Shown here: positions 36,770-48,902 of the stretch, in pieces | Layout: each line of letters begins with the position of its first letter | Numbering within the stretch: position 1 is the stretch's first letter | NCBI GenBank assembly: GCA_012295275.1 | Contig: CM022667.1 | Span: forward strand, 1,581,443-1,645,442 | Origin: Chrysomallon squamiferum | Lineage: Eukaryota; Mollusca; Gastropoda; Neomphalida; Peltospiridae | DNA length: 64,000 nt | Direction: 5' to 3' | The notes under the pieces: model-generated | The model's input: only the letters and a program-made list of their open reading frames with translations | Database searches by the model: none | Told to the model about the DNA's origin: nothing | Translations under genes and position numbers: made by a program

Positions 36770-37545
36770 TGAATGTGCAAACGGTTTATTCCTGATTCTG
36801 GCATTCCTGAATCTGGCAGTGAGATTATAACACATCTTAATTGGACATGCCAGTTGTTCCATTTCTGACATTTTATTTCTCACCCTTACTAACTGGTGTT
36901 CCGTCACCTTAACTGATGTACTTTTGTTAAACTGTATTTTGTCCACAATTTGTAGGGATACTGGTCAGCTCCTCCCATTCTCGCTTCCGCATGGTGTTGG
37001 TCAGTAGGTGGACAGCAACTTCGCTCTCATCCGAGGAATGGATGTGGTCTTTACCTCTCCTGACCACAGTCCCATCTGGTGTAGTAGTCACGGTGGCAAG
37101 GCACCTCGAATACAAACATCTCCATGGTACTGTACCATTCTTGTTACTAATCTGCTGTGCATACCAATATACATCAAGTATGCGGTCTGCACCTGGTTTT
37201 CTGCCATCCAAAATTTCTCCCCGATCGCAGCAATGATCACAAATAACAAACATCATGACCGTACACTATTTATATAGGTAGTATTTCCTGTCTCCAAATT
37301 TTATACATCTCTTAATTGATCTTGTTAACCCCACGTCTCCAAATTTTACTGAGATACAACATTAATTTCATGTCTCCAAACATTAATTTTCACCTTTCCT
37401 CTTCACTGCTCATTATTAATCTCATTAATCGCCCCTTCTCTTCTTCATACCTCTAAATTGGCCTTAATTGCTCACACCAGTTTTCCCATTTCTGGAAGCG
37501 GATTATAACACCTCACCGATTACATAATCTGGAGACTGCCAGTAT
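36770..37545. mobile_element. Insert unique to RD4 intron, carrying a FLYWCH-type ORF
   Basis: The equivalent introns of RD1, RD2 and RD3 lack this roughly 780-base segment. Similar short sequences lie near both edges (GAGATTATAACACATC at about 36820 and GCGGATTATAACACCTC at about 37498), and the base composition is less AT-rich than the surroundings. I cannot define terminal repeats or a target-site duplication, so the class of element is unknown. Confidence 0.4.
36927..37256 (-). CDS. FLYWCH-type zinc-finger ORF inside the RD4 insert
   Basis: Open frame of 109 codons. The region from about residue 30 to 75 (VYWYAQQISNKNGTVPWRC, then LYSRCLATV, then DHIHSSDE) has the FLYWCH layout: an aromatic start, W-x-C-x4-C and a terminal H-x-H. 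FLYWCH domains bind DNA and are often found in host genes or carried by DNA transposons. The ORF may begin upstream of the first Met. It is probably a fragment of a mobile or retrocopied gene rather than an exon of RD4, since it keeps its own frame between two RD4 exons on the same strand. Confidence 0.45.
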   Translation of the reverse strand: MMFVICDHCCDRGEILDGRKPGADRILDVYWYAQQISNKNGTVPWRCLYSRCLATVTTTPDGTVVRRGKDHIHSSDESEVAVHLLTNTMRKREWEELTSIPTNCGQNTV

Positions 37546-38129
37546 ATATGTATGTATTTATGTATGTATGTGTATACATGCAGTTCTGGCTTATTTTCTC
37601 CAATAAAAATCAATTTGATAAAAAAAAAAAAAAAATTAAAAACAGAGGAAGTAGCTTTTACAAGATAAATGATATTGCATCTGAATGAACTGTGTATAAA
37701 AACACTCACTTTTAATTGGTTTTTGTTATTGTTTCTTTGATGTCGTTTTGCCAGGAACCACATGCATTACATTGTTGTTTCCAAACTGAACTGAAGGACT
37801 ATTTGGGTTATCAATAGTTATCCTTGTACTATTGCCATCAGGTTCTAAAGTAAAAAAAAAATGTAGAGTAAACTCTAAAAATCTTGAAGTTGCAATCATA
37901 TTTAAGATATCATTGTATTCAAAATATTAATCATACCTAACAGAAGAAAAAAGAATTACAAATAAACAATTGTTTGTGGTGTGATAATCTACATTCACAA
38001 TATTATTATGAACTCATTATTTTCAGTGAGTTCACCTAATTTCAAAGACTGTGTAAGTATGAACCACTGTAAAACAGGGAGTGACTGTACTATTACTATT
38101 ATTAATCCTACTAATACTAGTACTACTTC

Positions 38130-38161
<32 letters not shown>

Positions 38162-38192
38162 GGTCAAATTAAATTGCTGTTTGTCTGTCTGA

Positions 38193-38197
<5 letters not shown>

Positions 38198-38250
<53 letters not shown>
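38198..38250. repeat. (TC)n microsatellite
   Basis: Uninterrupted CT dinucleotides in RD4 intron, absent from the same place in RD2 and RD3. Confidence 0.9.
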
Positions 38251-38252
<2 letters not shown>

Positions 38253-38679
38253 ATACTAAAGATTAGTTTAAGAAATTTGATTTACTGATGGAAAAATAAA
38301 AAAATAAAAATAAAAATAACTTTATAACATACCAATGTGTTCCATAGAAAGTGGGGAATTATTTTGGGATTCATAAGAAGTGGTGGCATCTTCACCGAGA
38401 TCCTGGAATGATACAAAAAGAAATCTTTTTCAAAAGTGCAAGTTAACTATTAATTATCTGAAAATTTTCAAGAACATGTCTGAAATAGCCACAGGACTTG
38501 AATGAAAGAAAGAAAGAAAAATAATAATAAAATAAAATAAAGCAAAAAGAAAAACAAACAAAAAAATTATTTTTTGTTTTAAAAGTGTACCAAAAATACA
38601 GCTCAAACTATGTATCTGAGTGCATGTATGTCTGCTTGTGAATGTATGTGAGAGTGCATATGTGTATGTATGTGTCTGT

Positions 38680-39000
38680 ATATATATATATACACGCATG
38701 CATGTGTGGCACCCTCACACACACTACAGACGTTTGAAAATACAGTTTATTCATGCAGTTTTGTTACATACAATACATGCCTATTAATATATAGCATCAC
38801 TCAGCCATTTGGTTTTGCTCAACAAAATACAGTATTATATCAGAGTTTAATATTACCCATATACACACACATACAAATATATATGTGCACATACATACAT
38901 ACATATATACATATACACATATAAACACACACATATATATGTATACACATTATTTTTGTTTTTAAATAGCTGTATGTATGTATAATTATGTGTTTATGCA

Positions 39001-39039
<39 letters not shown>

Positions 39040-39060
39040 ACATGTTTGTATATATATGTA
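38680..39060. repeat. TG/TA-rich microsatellite cluster in RD4
   Basis: Mixed (TATG)n, (CA)n and (GT)n tracts including 39003-39036. Confidence 0.7.
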
Positions 39061-39435
39061 TGCATAAGTATAATTTTCTGTTGTGTTCTACATAAAAAGA
39101 AATGATGTATTCATGCTGGTTTTAAAATTATTTTAACATTTAATTTCAACATGCATACTCTCACACATACAACATGAAAAACAAAATCACCACAAAACGT
39201 TTTGGTGTTGTTTTGTTGTTTTTTAAAAACTTTTTACACATACTTTTTGTTAAATGGACATAATATCAGTATAACATATTTAATCTCATATTTAGTTTAT
39301 TTCTTTTTTTATTATAAAAATTAAAAACAAAAACAAAAAAACCCAAAATAAAAACCTCTAAAATACTTACATTTCCTCTGCTTACACAGCCTCCCATGAA
39401 AATGTCTTTAGATACGTTTCTTTTTGCAAGACCGC

Positions 39436-39848
39436 CTGAAAATAATTCTGACCAAACGTAAAAGTATGAACTATATTGAAACACAAACAACAAATCTATC
39501 TATCTATATATATCTATCTATCTATCTATATATATATATATTTTAAAATAATAAAAAATAAAGAATTATAAAGAATATAGATTCTTTGAATAAATTAAAA
39601 TAAAACCCAGTTATGTAAATGATGTTGTAATGTCAGTGTCATTTCCTGAACTTAAAAATAATTTTCATTTTTATTTTTTTATTTATTTATTCATTTTTTT
39701 AAATTATAAACTATAAAGATGTATTCCATATATTTAATAAGTTCAATACACAATCACATTTCCTACAAATTTGGTTTGTTTTAAGACATATTTTTAAGTT
39801 GTCTTCATAACCATTATGAAAACCTACCAGCCAAAATGGCAGTGGGAG

Positions 39849-39891
<43 letters not shown>

Positions 39892-41110
39892 TTTTTGTTA
39901 ATTTATAAAAAATTAAGTATATATAATTTTCTAAATATTTCATTAAAAAATATATCTGATTTGGATATGCTTCTGAAATCTAATTTGCTTTGTCTTTTAA
40001 ATAATAATAATAATAATAATATTATTATTTATTATTTATTTTTATTGTATTTTGTTGTAGTTATTTCCTTTCATGATTTTATTTCAAGCATGATTAACCC
40101 AAATTGCTTAAGATTAATCGTTGTAAACACTAAAAATGGTTATTTCTGATGGAATGTTATAAAAGTTTAGCTTTGTTTCATTATTAAGTAAATTATAAAA
40201 CAGAACAGAAGAAATAAATACTTAAAAATTAAAATAATAAAAATAATTATTAAAAATTAATTATCAGTAATAGATTATTAGTTGTCCAAAGTTGCCTAAG
40301 AAAAAATAAAATAGAATAATTATGTTTGAACAACACTTATTCTAGGTTTGAAATATCAATTCTGAACATCTTTGATCTATTTTCTGGAAATTACTTTATT
40401 ATGGAAGACTAACGTGGAAAATGTCGTTTATCTTTAACCAAAAACATATAATTATCATAGGTCCTGATAATCGAGACTAAGCATATTTGACTGGTACTCA
40501 TGAAAATAAGCTCTGTTTACATTTGAAACGAATAATTATTTTGAATAATTAGGTGAATTTAACATTTGAGGTAGACGACTATTTTAACCCTTAGACTGTT
40601 GAATTTTTATTATTCTTTGAAAAAAAAAAAACGATTTTTAGGAGATTGAAATTAACCACCATTAATTTCCCAACTTCTATGTAGTTTGTTTCGATTAACC
40701 GGTACTCTTCTGATAATCGAGACTACATTTCACTGGTACTCATGACTTTATTGGGCTCTTTTAACATTTGGAATAATTATGTTAATTTAACATTTGTACT
40801 TAGACAATATTTGTTTGACTGTTGAATTATTATTATAATTAAAAAGAAAAAAAAATTGAAAGAAAGAAGGAAATTAAAACACGGGGATTATGTTTATAAC
40901 ACTGATTTTTTACTGATGATAAAATATTGATGACATAAAATGATATTAATTATTTTATTCTATCATTCTTTCTTTTTATCCGTCAGTTTTAACGATATTT
41001 TAGAGTAATCGAAATATTCACACTTATTTGTACGCATTTGTAGCTGACAGACTGTATTTATATCGATTATTCTCAATAGATGTGCTAGTCTGAGAAAAAC
41101 AGTGACGACG

Positions 41111-41162
<52 letters not shown>

Positions 41163-42409
41163 ATTTTAGTTTACCAGGTTAATTTAATTGCTTTAATTTT
41201 TTTTAAATTTTTTTTTTATTTCATAAAAGCGATTTTATCTATAAAGTTATGTACATCATCCTAGGGGACGTTTTGAGAAAACCTGAACAGAAAATAATTA
41301 GAGATGTGTAAAGGCGTGTTCCACACCTGTCGTCGGATGCAAATTTAGTGCTTTGACATTGTTGTGTAATTTCAAATCCGATTCCCATCTTGTCGCCTGT
41401 TAAAAAATGGCGGAGACGGCCATGGATGGACTTTTGTAAGAATGAAGATGGACATATACATTTGTTTTTATATTCACTACTAAATTGAAAGTTTAAAACT
41501 AAACACACACCCCAAAATAATAATAATAATAATAAAAAATAAATTAAAGAAAAAAGGATAAAAAAAAATACGTTTGTGTACGCGCGTACACACACACACA
41601 CACAGAGAGAATTAACGTGATGTTGATTATGCTTACATGGAAATTATATATGACACACACACACACACTTTATAAGTAAATGAAAGACGAAATAAATATT
41701 AAATATAAGAAACATCAAAATACAAACAAACCAGTCAAACAATTCGTATCAACAGTATACTAAAGATGTTTTATTTTATTAATATATTTATTTATCATAT
41801 CAGAATTTAAAAACACACGAGAGATTAAATGTTTTTGACAACGATCTTTAAAGTAGTTTAACAAAAAAAAAAAAAAAAAAAAAACAACTAAAGTTTAAGA
41901 TTCTCTTCTTTTTAAAGGCGGTAAGTTATTGCCAATACTGGATTCATTTGTTAAATCATAACAACAATTTGCAGTAATTATTCGAATACAGATACATTTT
42001 GTTTATTTATTATTATTTAATTACCAATAAAAAAAATATACAATCATAACGAAAACAAAACAAAAAGTATATATATAAAAAAGTAATAATTATTATAGAC
42101 TTTTCAAATATCATTATTAATTTCGAATAATTAGCTTTTGAAACAATTTTTTTATTATTAAAAGAAAATGTTTTGTTTAATTAAAATCCGGTTTTATATC
42201 TATTATCCAGCAAATTTCTTGGGTCAATAATGACGTCATATTTACGGCAGTTGTTTGTATAGCAATCTTTCAGTTTCAAGGACGAAATAGTCTTTCTTTT
42301 AAGAACAAACGAAAACGAAAAAAGAAGACTATTTCGGCAGAGCGTCCTTGGTGTGACGTCATAATTATTATTTCTACTACTACTTAAATTCTGGTTCAGG
42401 CAAAACAGC

Positions 42410-42449
<40 letters not shown>

Positions 42450-42492
42450 ATCATAATCATGAATCACAACCATTATTATTATTTAAATTCAG
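39436..42492. other. Upstream region of RD4 with degraded array sequence
   Basis: No intact gene. It contains (TATC)n (39494-39530), a poly-A run (39854-39888), degraded copies of the RD upstream region with the 20-base motif at 40461 and a partial one near 40710, (AAT)n (41109-41160), and, from about 41880, a degraded channel promoter and intron in which the start codon junction ATG-GTAAG has become GCG-GTAAG (about 41930). A CRE octamer survives at 42231-42238. Confidence 0.6.
42277..42350. repeat. Imperfect inverted repeat in the SKL-6 remnant
   Basis: CAAGGACGAAATAGTCTTTC on the left pairs with GAAGACTATTTCGGCAGAG...CGTCCTTG on the right, with six unpaired bases in one arm. Other copies have only the left arm (CGAAATAGTCTTCC), so the right arm was added here. 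Confidence 0.6.
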
Positions 42493-42626
42493 GTTAGGCA
42501 GAACAGCAAGATGTATATGACCCCAAAACTCCTCTTATCGGTCATAACGTAAAGGAATACTTCAGTTTATATGCAATGTCTGTTAATCTACTTGGACCTG
42601 GCAGGTCCTATGGCCAGTCTGATTTG
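42493..42626 (+). pseudogene. SKL-6, N-terminal remnant of an SK-like channel
   Basis: The exon 2 acceptor region and about 135 bases of coding homology remain: TTCAGGTTAGGCAGAACAGC, ACCCCAAAACTCCTCTT, GTCATAACGTAAAGGAATAC and GACCTGGCAGGTCCTATGG match the start of the full copies, with substitutions and small indels. It then joins directly to the 3' flank of RD5. S1 onward is missing. Confidence 0.7.
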
Positions 42627-42692
42627 AAGAAAGGGATTAGGAACACGATTGCTGCCTTTAATCAAACTCAAGTTTTTTTTGGTTTATTTTAC

Positions 42693-43113
42693 TCAAGAGA
42701 GATAATCAGATAAATCTCCTCGGCCTACAGCATCACAAGCTTCAGCAAGCTTCTGCAGTGTGACAGGATGATACTGACTTTTCCACTGTCGTAGCATTTG
42801 GTAAACCACTTCATACTGACTCTCTGATACATACTGCATTCTCAAATAGTCGAGTTGTCCATCTGAAAGCCTCAGCTTACGACCTAACTTCCTCCATAGA
42901 ACTCCTATGTTATTAGCAATGTAGTCCATTTGATCCTGTGTAGGTTCAGCTGTTGAAGCTGAAAATAACAAGAAGACAAATTTGATTGGCCAGTGATAAT
43001 AAATTTGCACCAATAAGTAAATTAAAAAAAAAAAAAAAAAACATTTATAAGAAAATAAAAAATTACTAAATAGAATAGTATTAACCATGAGTTAAAAACT
43101 GTTACATGTTTAA

Positions 43114-43158
<45 letters not shown>

Positions 43159-43390
43159 TTGGTAGTGATAATAACAATGGTGTTAATGATAATAATATAA
43201 AGATGATGATCATAGAAATGATACTGATGATGGCAGTTATGATGATATCCATCAGTTAAAGGAAATAATATTTTTATCTTGAATTATTCGATAAAGCAAA
43301 CAAACAATGAAAAACAATTATTTGGATTAAAAATAATAATTCCAAAAAACAATACATTTCATGTCATTAATATCATCTTATTATTATATC

Positions 43391-43422
<32 letters not shown>

Positions 43423-45631
43423 ATGAGATTTAGCATTGTATTTACAAGTATAATATGTTTATAATTAAATGTCAGACATGAAAGATATAATAATGATGAT
43501 ACCAGGAAATCAACTTACACCATTACAGGACATCTCATGCCATATATGAAGACAGACCCTGTGATCCTTAGCAGTTCAGGCAAGTCTCTAGCCACGCCAA
43601 CACACACCCACATAGGCACACATACAGAAAAAAAAAAAAATATATATATCTATACACAGACAGGAACATACGTACGTGCCTACATACAAAAACATGTACA
43701 CAGACTGACAGACACACACACATTTCTGGCTTATTCTCTCGAGGAAACAAAGTATCAAAAGTCAATTTGTTAAAAAATGAACTGTGAATAAAAAGACTCA
43801 CTTGTAATTGGTCTTTTTCGTACTTTCTTACTCTTCTTAGATATCCTTTGTCCAGAACCCACAATCATTAAGTTGTTGTTTCCAATTTGAGTATTAGAAG
43901 CATTATGAATTAAAATCCGTGTTTCACTGCCATCATTTCCTGAAATACAAAAATATAGACTAAACTCTAAAAATCTTGCAACATCTAAGAGGAGAAGAAA
44001 AAAATAAAAAATAAAAATAAAAACCATTGTTTATGGTAAGATACTGTTAATACAAATTATTATTATTAAGAACTCATTGTATTCAGTTAATATTTATGAA
44101 TACCAGGATCACTGAATTCAAATGATAATTTTTTTTTTTTAAACACTTTGAAATAATCTGTATAAAAGAAACCAAAATCAACAAGAAGGAAAACAGTTTT
44201 GATCAAAGAATTAATACAAAAGTTTGGAACTGACAGGTGAGGAATTTCACTTTCCCTAACAGTCAGTTTTCTTAATGCTTGGAAATAAGAAGATTTTTTT
44301 ATATTTTTAAAAGAGTAAGTGACATCTGTGCACTCTGTTTGATGTAAACAGGGAGGCATGGAGACATTTATTTATTTTATTTAACTTTTTTTTTGATTAA
44401 TTTAAATCCATTTTCACATTATGTTAACATAATACAGAGTAAAGCATATCAAGGTGTGCACCAAGCAGTCTGTGTCCAAATGATTCAGTTTCTGCTGCTC
44501 CATTGTAGGTGTTGTTTATCAGTGGTGTTGGATGTGAGACCTAACTAAGGCTAATTTCTAGATGAGAGGCCAGGCTGAGGGTGATCTTGTGGTGAAGAGC
44601 GAGGTTGTCTGAATTATCTGGGTTGTCTGAAGATGCAGTGAGACAAGAGACATATGTATTTTTCTTTCTTTAAGTAATTAATAATAAGGAGCTATTGCCT
44701 CATTTTTGTGACACTTTGTTTCCAGGTCATTGTCAGTTTTGCTGCGTACACCCAGTTAGAGTATTAGCCTGTGGGAGGTAAACAGGTCCATGGAATGGCC
44801 AAGATGTAGGTAAATAGGTCAAACTACAACCTCATACTACTGCTACTACTACTTCCTTTATAACATACCAGTGTGTTCCATATAAAGTGGGGATTTTCTC
44901 CTGGGTTCATTACAATCCTGGAATGAACAAGAAGAAACCTTTTTTAAAAGTGAAAGTTAACTAATAATTATCTGAAATTTTGCAAGGACAGATCAGAAAT
45001 AGCTACAGGATTAGAAGAAAGAAAAAAACAAAACAACATTAAACAGTTATTAAAATGTATTAGGCAAAAATACAAATTAAACTATATTTGTAAATGTGTA
45101 TGTGTGTGTGTGTATGCATATACATTGTTTTTGTGTTTATGTATGTATATATGTGTGTATGTATTATCCATGTGTATATGAAAATATGCATAAGTACTAT
45201 TTTTTTATGGTGTTCTAAATATATATATAAAAAATGTTAACATTTAATTTCAACAGGCATACTCTCAGACATTCAAGACTGGAAAAAAATCCAAAAATAA
45301 AAAAATATAGGTTTTTGAGGTTGTTTTGTTGTTTTTTAAAACTTTTTATACATACTTACTGTTAAATGGATATAATTTCAGTATACTATGTATATAATAT
45401 TCAAATCTTTCTAAAAACAAATGCTCATACTTAGTTTCGTTATTATTTATTTATTCATTATTATTGTTGTTGTTATTTTTATTTTTATTTTTTTTAAAGA
45501 AACACAATCTGATTAGAAATATATAAATATATGAAGTACATATACTATTTAAAAATACTTACATCCATTCTGCTTTCTGTGGTTCCCATGATAGTATGTC
45601 TTTAGATAAAAGTTTGTTTTTGCAAGAGTAC
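42693..45631 (-). CDS. RD5, RHIM-like plus death-domain adaptor with predicted N-myristoylation
   Basis: Minus-strand exons 45563-45631 (start 45587-45589, MGTTESRMD), 44869-44917 (short linker DCNEPRRKSPLYMEHT), 43802-43939 (RHIM region) and 42693-42958 (death domain, complete to SDYLS, acceptor TTTTCAG) join in phase to about 159 aa with no lesion. The RHIM-like core is TQIGNNNLM, keeping Q-I-G and the N-x-L/M but with Thr in the first core position. The LDED-ATPF region is absent because the linker is shorter. The N-terminus fits the N-myristoylation pattern (Gly2, Ser6), so RD5 may be membrane-attached, unlike RD2 and RD3. The basic stretch RISKKSKKVRKR follows the RHIM. It is the most diverged RD copy and the last of the array. 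Confidence 0.65.
43105..43157. repeat. (AAT)n microsatellite in RD5 intron
   Basis: Pure AAT run, with interrupted ATG/AAT sequence continuing to about 43220. Confidence 0.8.
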
Positions 45632-46707
45632 CTGAAAATAAATAGTTCATGTTTTGTTTCTTATTTATGTATATATATTTAAATTATAAAGAACATAGAT
45701 TATTTGAATAAACTAAAATAAAACCAATTATGTAAATGATTTTGTACTCTCAAGAGTTTTATTCCTGAACTTTTTAAATTATAAACTGTAAATATTTATT
45801 CTGTTTATTTAATTAGTTCAATACACACTCAAATTTGTCTACAAATTTGTTTTATTGAAAGACATATTTTTATGTTGTCTTCATCACCATTATGAAAACC
45901 TACCAACCAAAATGGGGGTGGGGAAAATAAAAACAGATAAAATAATAATAATAGTTGTTATTTCTTTTCATGATTTTATTTCAAACATGATTAACACAAA
46001 TTGCATAAGATAATATAATTGTTATAAACATTAAAAATTGTTATTTCCGATGGAATGTTATAAAAGTTTAGCTCTGTTTCATTATTAAGTAAATTATAAA
46101 ACAGACAAGAACAAATAAATATTTAAAAGTTAAAATAATAAAAATAATAATTCAAAATCATTATGCAAGTAACATGACCAGTTATCATTTAATTATCATT
46201 AATAGATGATTGGTGAAACAATGCCTAGTAAAAATAAAATAAAATAATTATGTTTGAATAACAGTTGTACCTGACTTGAGCTGCTGATTGTACTAATCAT
46301 GTACATTTTAAATTATTTTAGGAGATTACTTTATAACGGAAGAACAACGTGGAAAATTTCGTGTTTTTATCAACCACAAAAATCCCCTTTATGTTTTTGT
46401 TTCGATTAACCGATACTCTTCTCTCTCTCTTTATTTTTATTTTTATTTTATTTTTTTTCACTAAGGTCCCGATAATCGAGGCAATAGAAGACTGGTACTC
46501 TTGACTTCATTTTGCTTTATTTACATTTGAGACAAATGTATTTATTTTGAATAATTATATGAATTTAACATTTGTACTTAGACAACAATTTTAACCCTTT
46601 TACTATTGAATTATTATTATTAAAAAAAAAAAAAATGCGACGACAATAATATATATATAATAAAAATGCAACACCGACAACAATATATACAGTATATCTA
46701 TCTATCT

Positions 46708-46811
<104 letters not shown>

Positions 46812-47113
46812 AAAGAAAGAAGAAAAAGGAAAGAAATGAAAACCCGGGGAATATGTTTATAACACTGATTTTTGTCCAAAATTGTTCACAACATTACTGT
46901 CGATACAATTTTGATGACATAAAGGGATATTAATTATTTTATTCTATAGTTCCTTTTTTCTTTTTATTCCGTTAGTTTTGCCGATATTTTAAAGTAACTG
47001 AAATATTATTCATGCTTATTTGTACAATTTGTGGCTGATTTACTATGTATTTATATCGATTATTCTCAATAGATGTGTTACACTGAGAAAAACGGCAACG
47101 ACAGAACAACAGA

Positions 47114-47157
<44 letters not shown>

Positions 47158-47182
47158 CAACAACACAATTTAGTGGCTATAG

Positions 47183-47184
47183 TG

Positions 47185-47263
<79 letters not shown>
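47183..47263. repeat. (CA)n-(AG)n compound microsatellite
   Basis: Same AG tract position as 25365-25414 and 35541-35587, judged by the shared flank ACGATGTTGTTGATTATGCT. Confidence 0.9.
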
Positions 47264-47266
<3 letters not shown>

Positions 47267-47567
47267 TAATGTAATAACGATGTTGTTGATTATGCTAACA
47301 TGTAGATTATATCACACACACACACATTACAAGTAAATAAATCAATAAAATAAACATTAAACCAAAAAACACAAACAAACCAGCCACACGATCAATCAGT
47401 CAAACGTTCACAGTTTTACAAACAACTCGTAACAAGAGTATACTGAAGATATTTTATTTTATTAATATATTTATGTATCATACCAGAATTTAAAAACACA
47501 CAAGAGATTAAATGATGTGAAACAAGGAAATGCATTTTAATTACAATATAACGATAAGCAAGAAAAG

Positions 47568-47568
<1 letters not shown>

Positions 47569-47620
<52 letters not shown>

Positions 47621-47706
47621 AACAACTACTACTACTATTAATAATAGTAATAATAATGATAGTAGTAGTGGTAGTAGTAAGAGTAGTAGTAGCAGTAGTA
47701 GTTGTA

Positions 47707-47792
<86 letters not shown>
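47569..47792. repeat. Long (AAT)n tract with TAG/TAC-rich interruption
   Basis: Two AAT arrays separated by about 85 bases of TAC/TAG/AGT triplets; all are multiples of the same three-base period. Confidence 0.9.
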
Positions 47793-47793
<1 letters not shown>

Positions 47794-48478
47794 TAACACA
47801 GCTTAGCTGGTTAACCGTTTAATAATGCAAAATAATATTAAAAAGAATGAAAAACGTGTTTTTTTGTTTTTAAATTTATTTTGGTAATGAAATAAAATAA
47901 CTAATAATAAAAAGAAAACAGATTTGTTGATATATGTTATTAAAAAACGTCTCTGACAGTATCACAAAATGCGCTGGCATCTAAAGTAACAGGCTTCGTA
48001 AACATTAAACTGACGTAACCGTAAGCTTTATGATTAAAAAATGAAACATAATTCAGGAAACAAGTTGAAATGTCAAAAATATACTTAAATTAGATATAAA
48101 AGAGAGAGAGAGACAAAATATGTGTGTTTCTGTTCTATTTGTTAAAAAGGCATAATTAATCGGTGTTTTGTTACTAGAAGTATTTTATTTGAGGTGTCTG
48201 TCAATTGAGCAGGAAATGAACAGAAATATGTTGAGCAGAGTTTAAAGGGAGGTTATTATGTAGTGGTGGTTTCAGACGATGATGATGATAATGATGATGA
48301 CGACGATGATGATAATACTGATACTAAGAAATAAATATAAATAAAATGTAAAATTGAAGATATTAATCAGTCAAAATATATTTTAAAGTTCTATCCAGAA
48401 AAGAAAAATCAGTGTAAAGAATGTATGCCAGTATGTGTGTATGTGTGTGTGTGTATATATATATATATATACACATAT

Positions 48479-48517
<39 letters not shown>

Positions 48518-48655
48518 ATAAAAATATAATAATTAAATAAAATGTATACCTTTATTTCATAAAACGTATAATATTTAATGTAACAATGAACAAAACGTAT
48601 TCATATACTTTAACATAATCATCATCGTCATCATCATCATCATCGTCGTCATCTC

Positions 48656-48686
<31 letters not shown>

Positions 48687-48896
48687 AAAAAATAATATCA
48701 TCATAATTATAAATACGTTTTATTAATGATATGAAAAAGATGAATGTTATCGTATAATGAACAGCATTTATAAACGTACAAGAACCGAAAGAAGGCAAAC
48801 GGTAAATGAATATTAATTAGTTCTATAAATACTTGTATATATATATATACACACTTACTTTTAATTTACATTATCAAACAGTCTGCACTTTATATA

Positions 48897-48902
48897 TTTA
48901 TT
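48897..48902 (-). terminator. Polyadenylation signal of the transglutaminase gene
   Basis: AATAAA on the minus strand about 100 bases after the stop codon at 49004, with an A/T-rich region beyond. It is a reasonable 3' end signal, though AT-rich DNA yields many chance matches. Confidence 0.45.

Larger units (their letters stand above)
36244..39435 (-). pseudogene. RD4, decayed RHIM plus death-domain copy with a MGGCVS start
   Basis: Minus-strand exons 39371-39435 (start 39395-39397), 38333-38402, 37710-37844 and 36244-36508 keep splice sites and phases. Two lesions are visible. The RHIM exon contains an in-frame TAA (37726-37728) after GKTTSKKQ. The death-domain exon has a 2-base insertion (CTTGTTCAG near 36413-36421, where the sisters have CTTTCAG) that shifts the frame. 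If transcribed it would give about 71 aa with a RHIM-like VQFGNNNVM and no death domain. The N-terminus MGGCVSRGN fits the N-myristoylation pattern, unlike MASRR of RD1-RD3. The linker reads LGED-ATTS. A FLYWCH-bearing insert lies in the intron between the RHIM and death-domain exons. Confidence 0.7.

Noticed and set aside
36755-36946. 63-codon ORF next to the FLYWCH frame
   Set aside because: No domain is recognisable, and it is probably non-coding sequence of the same insert.
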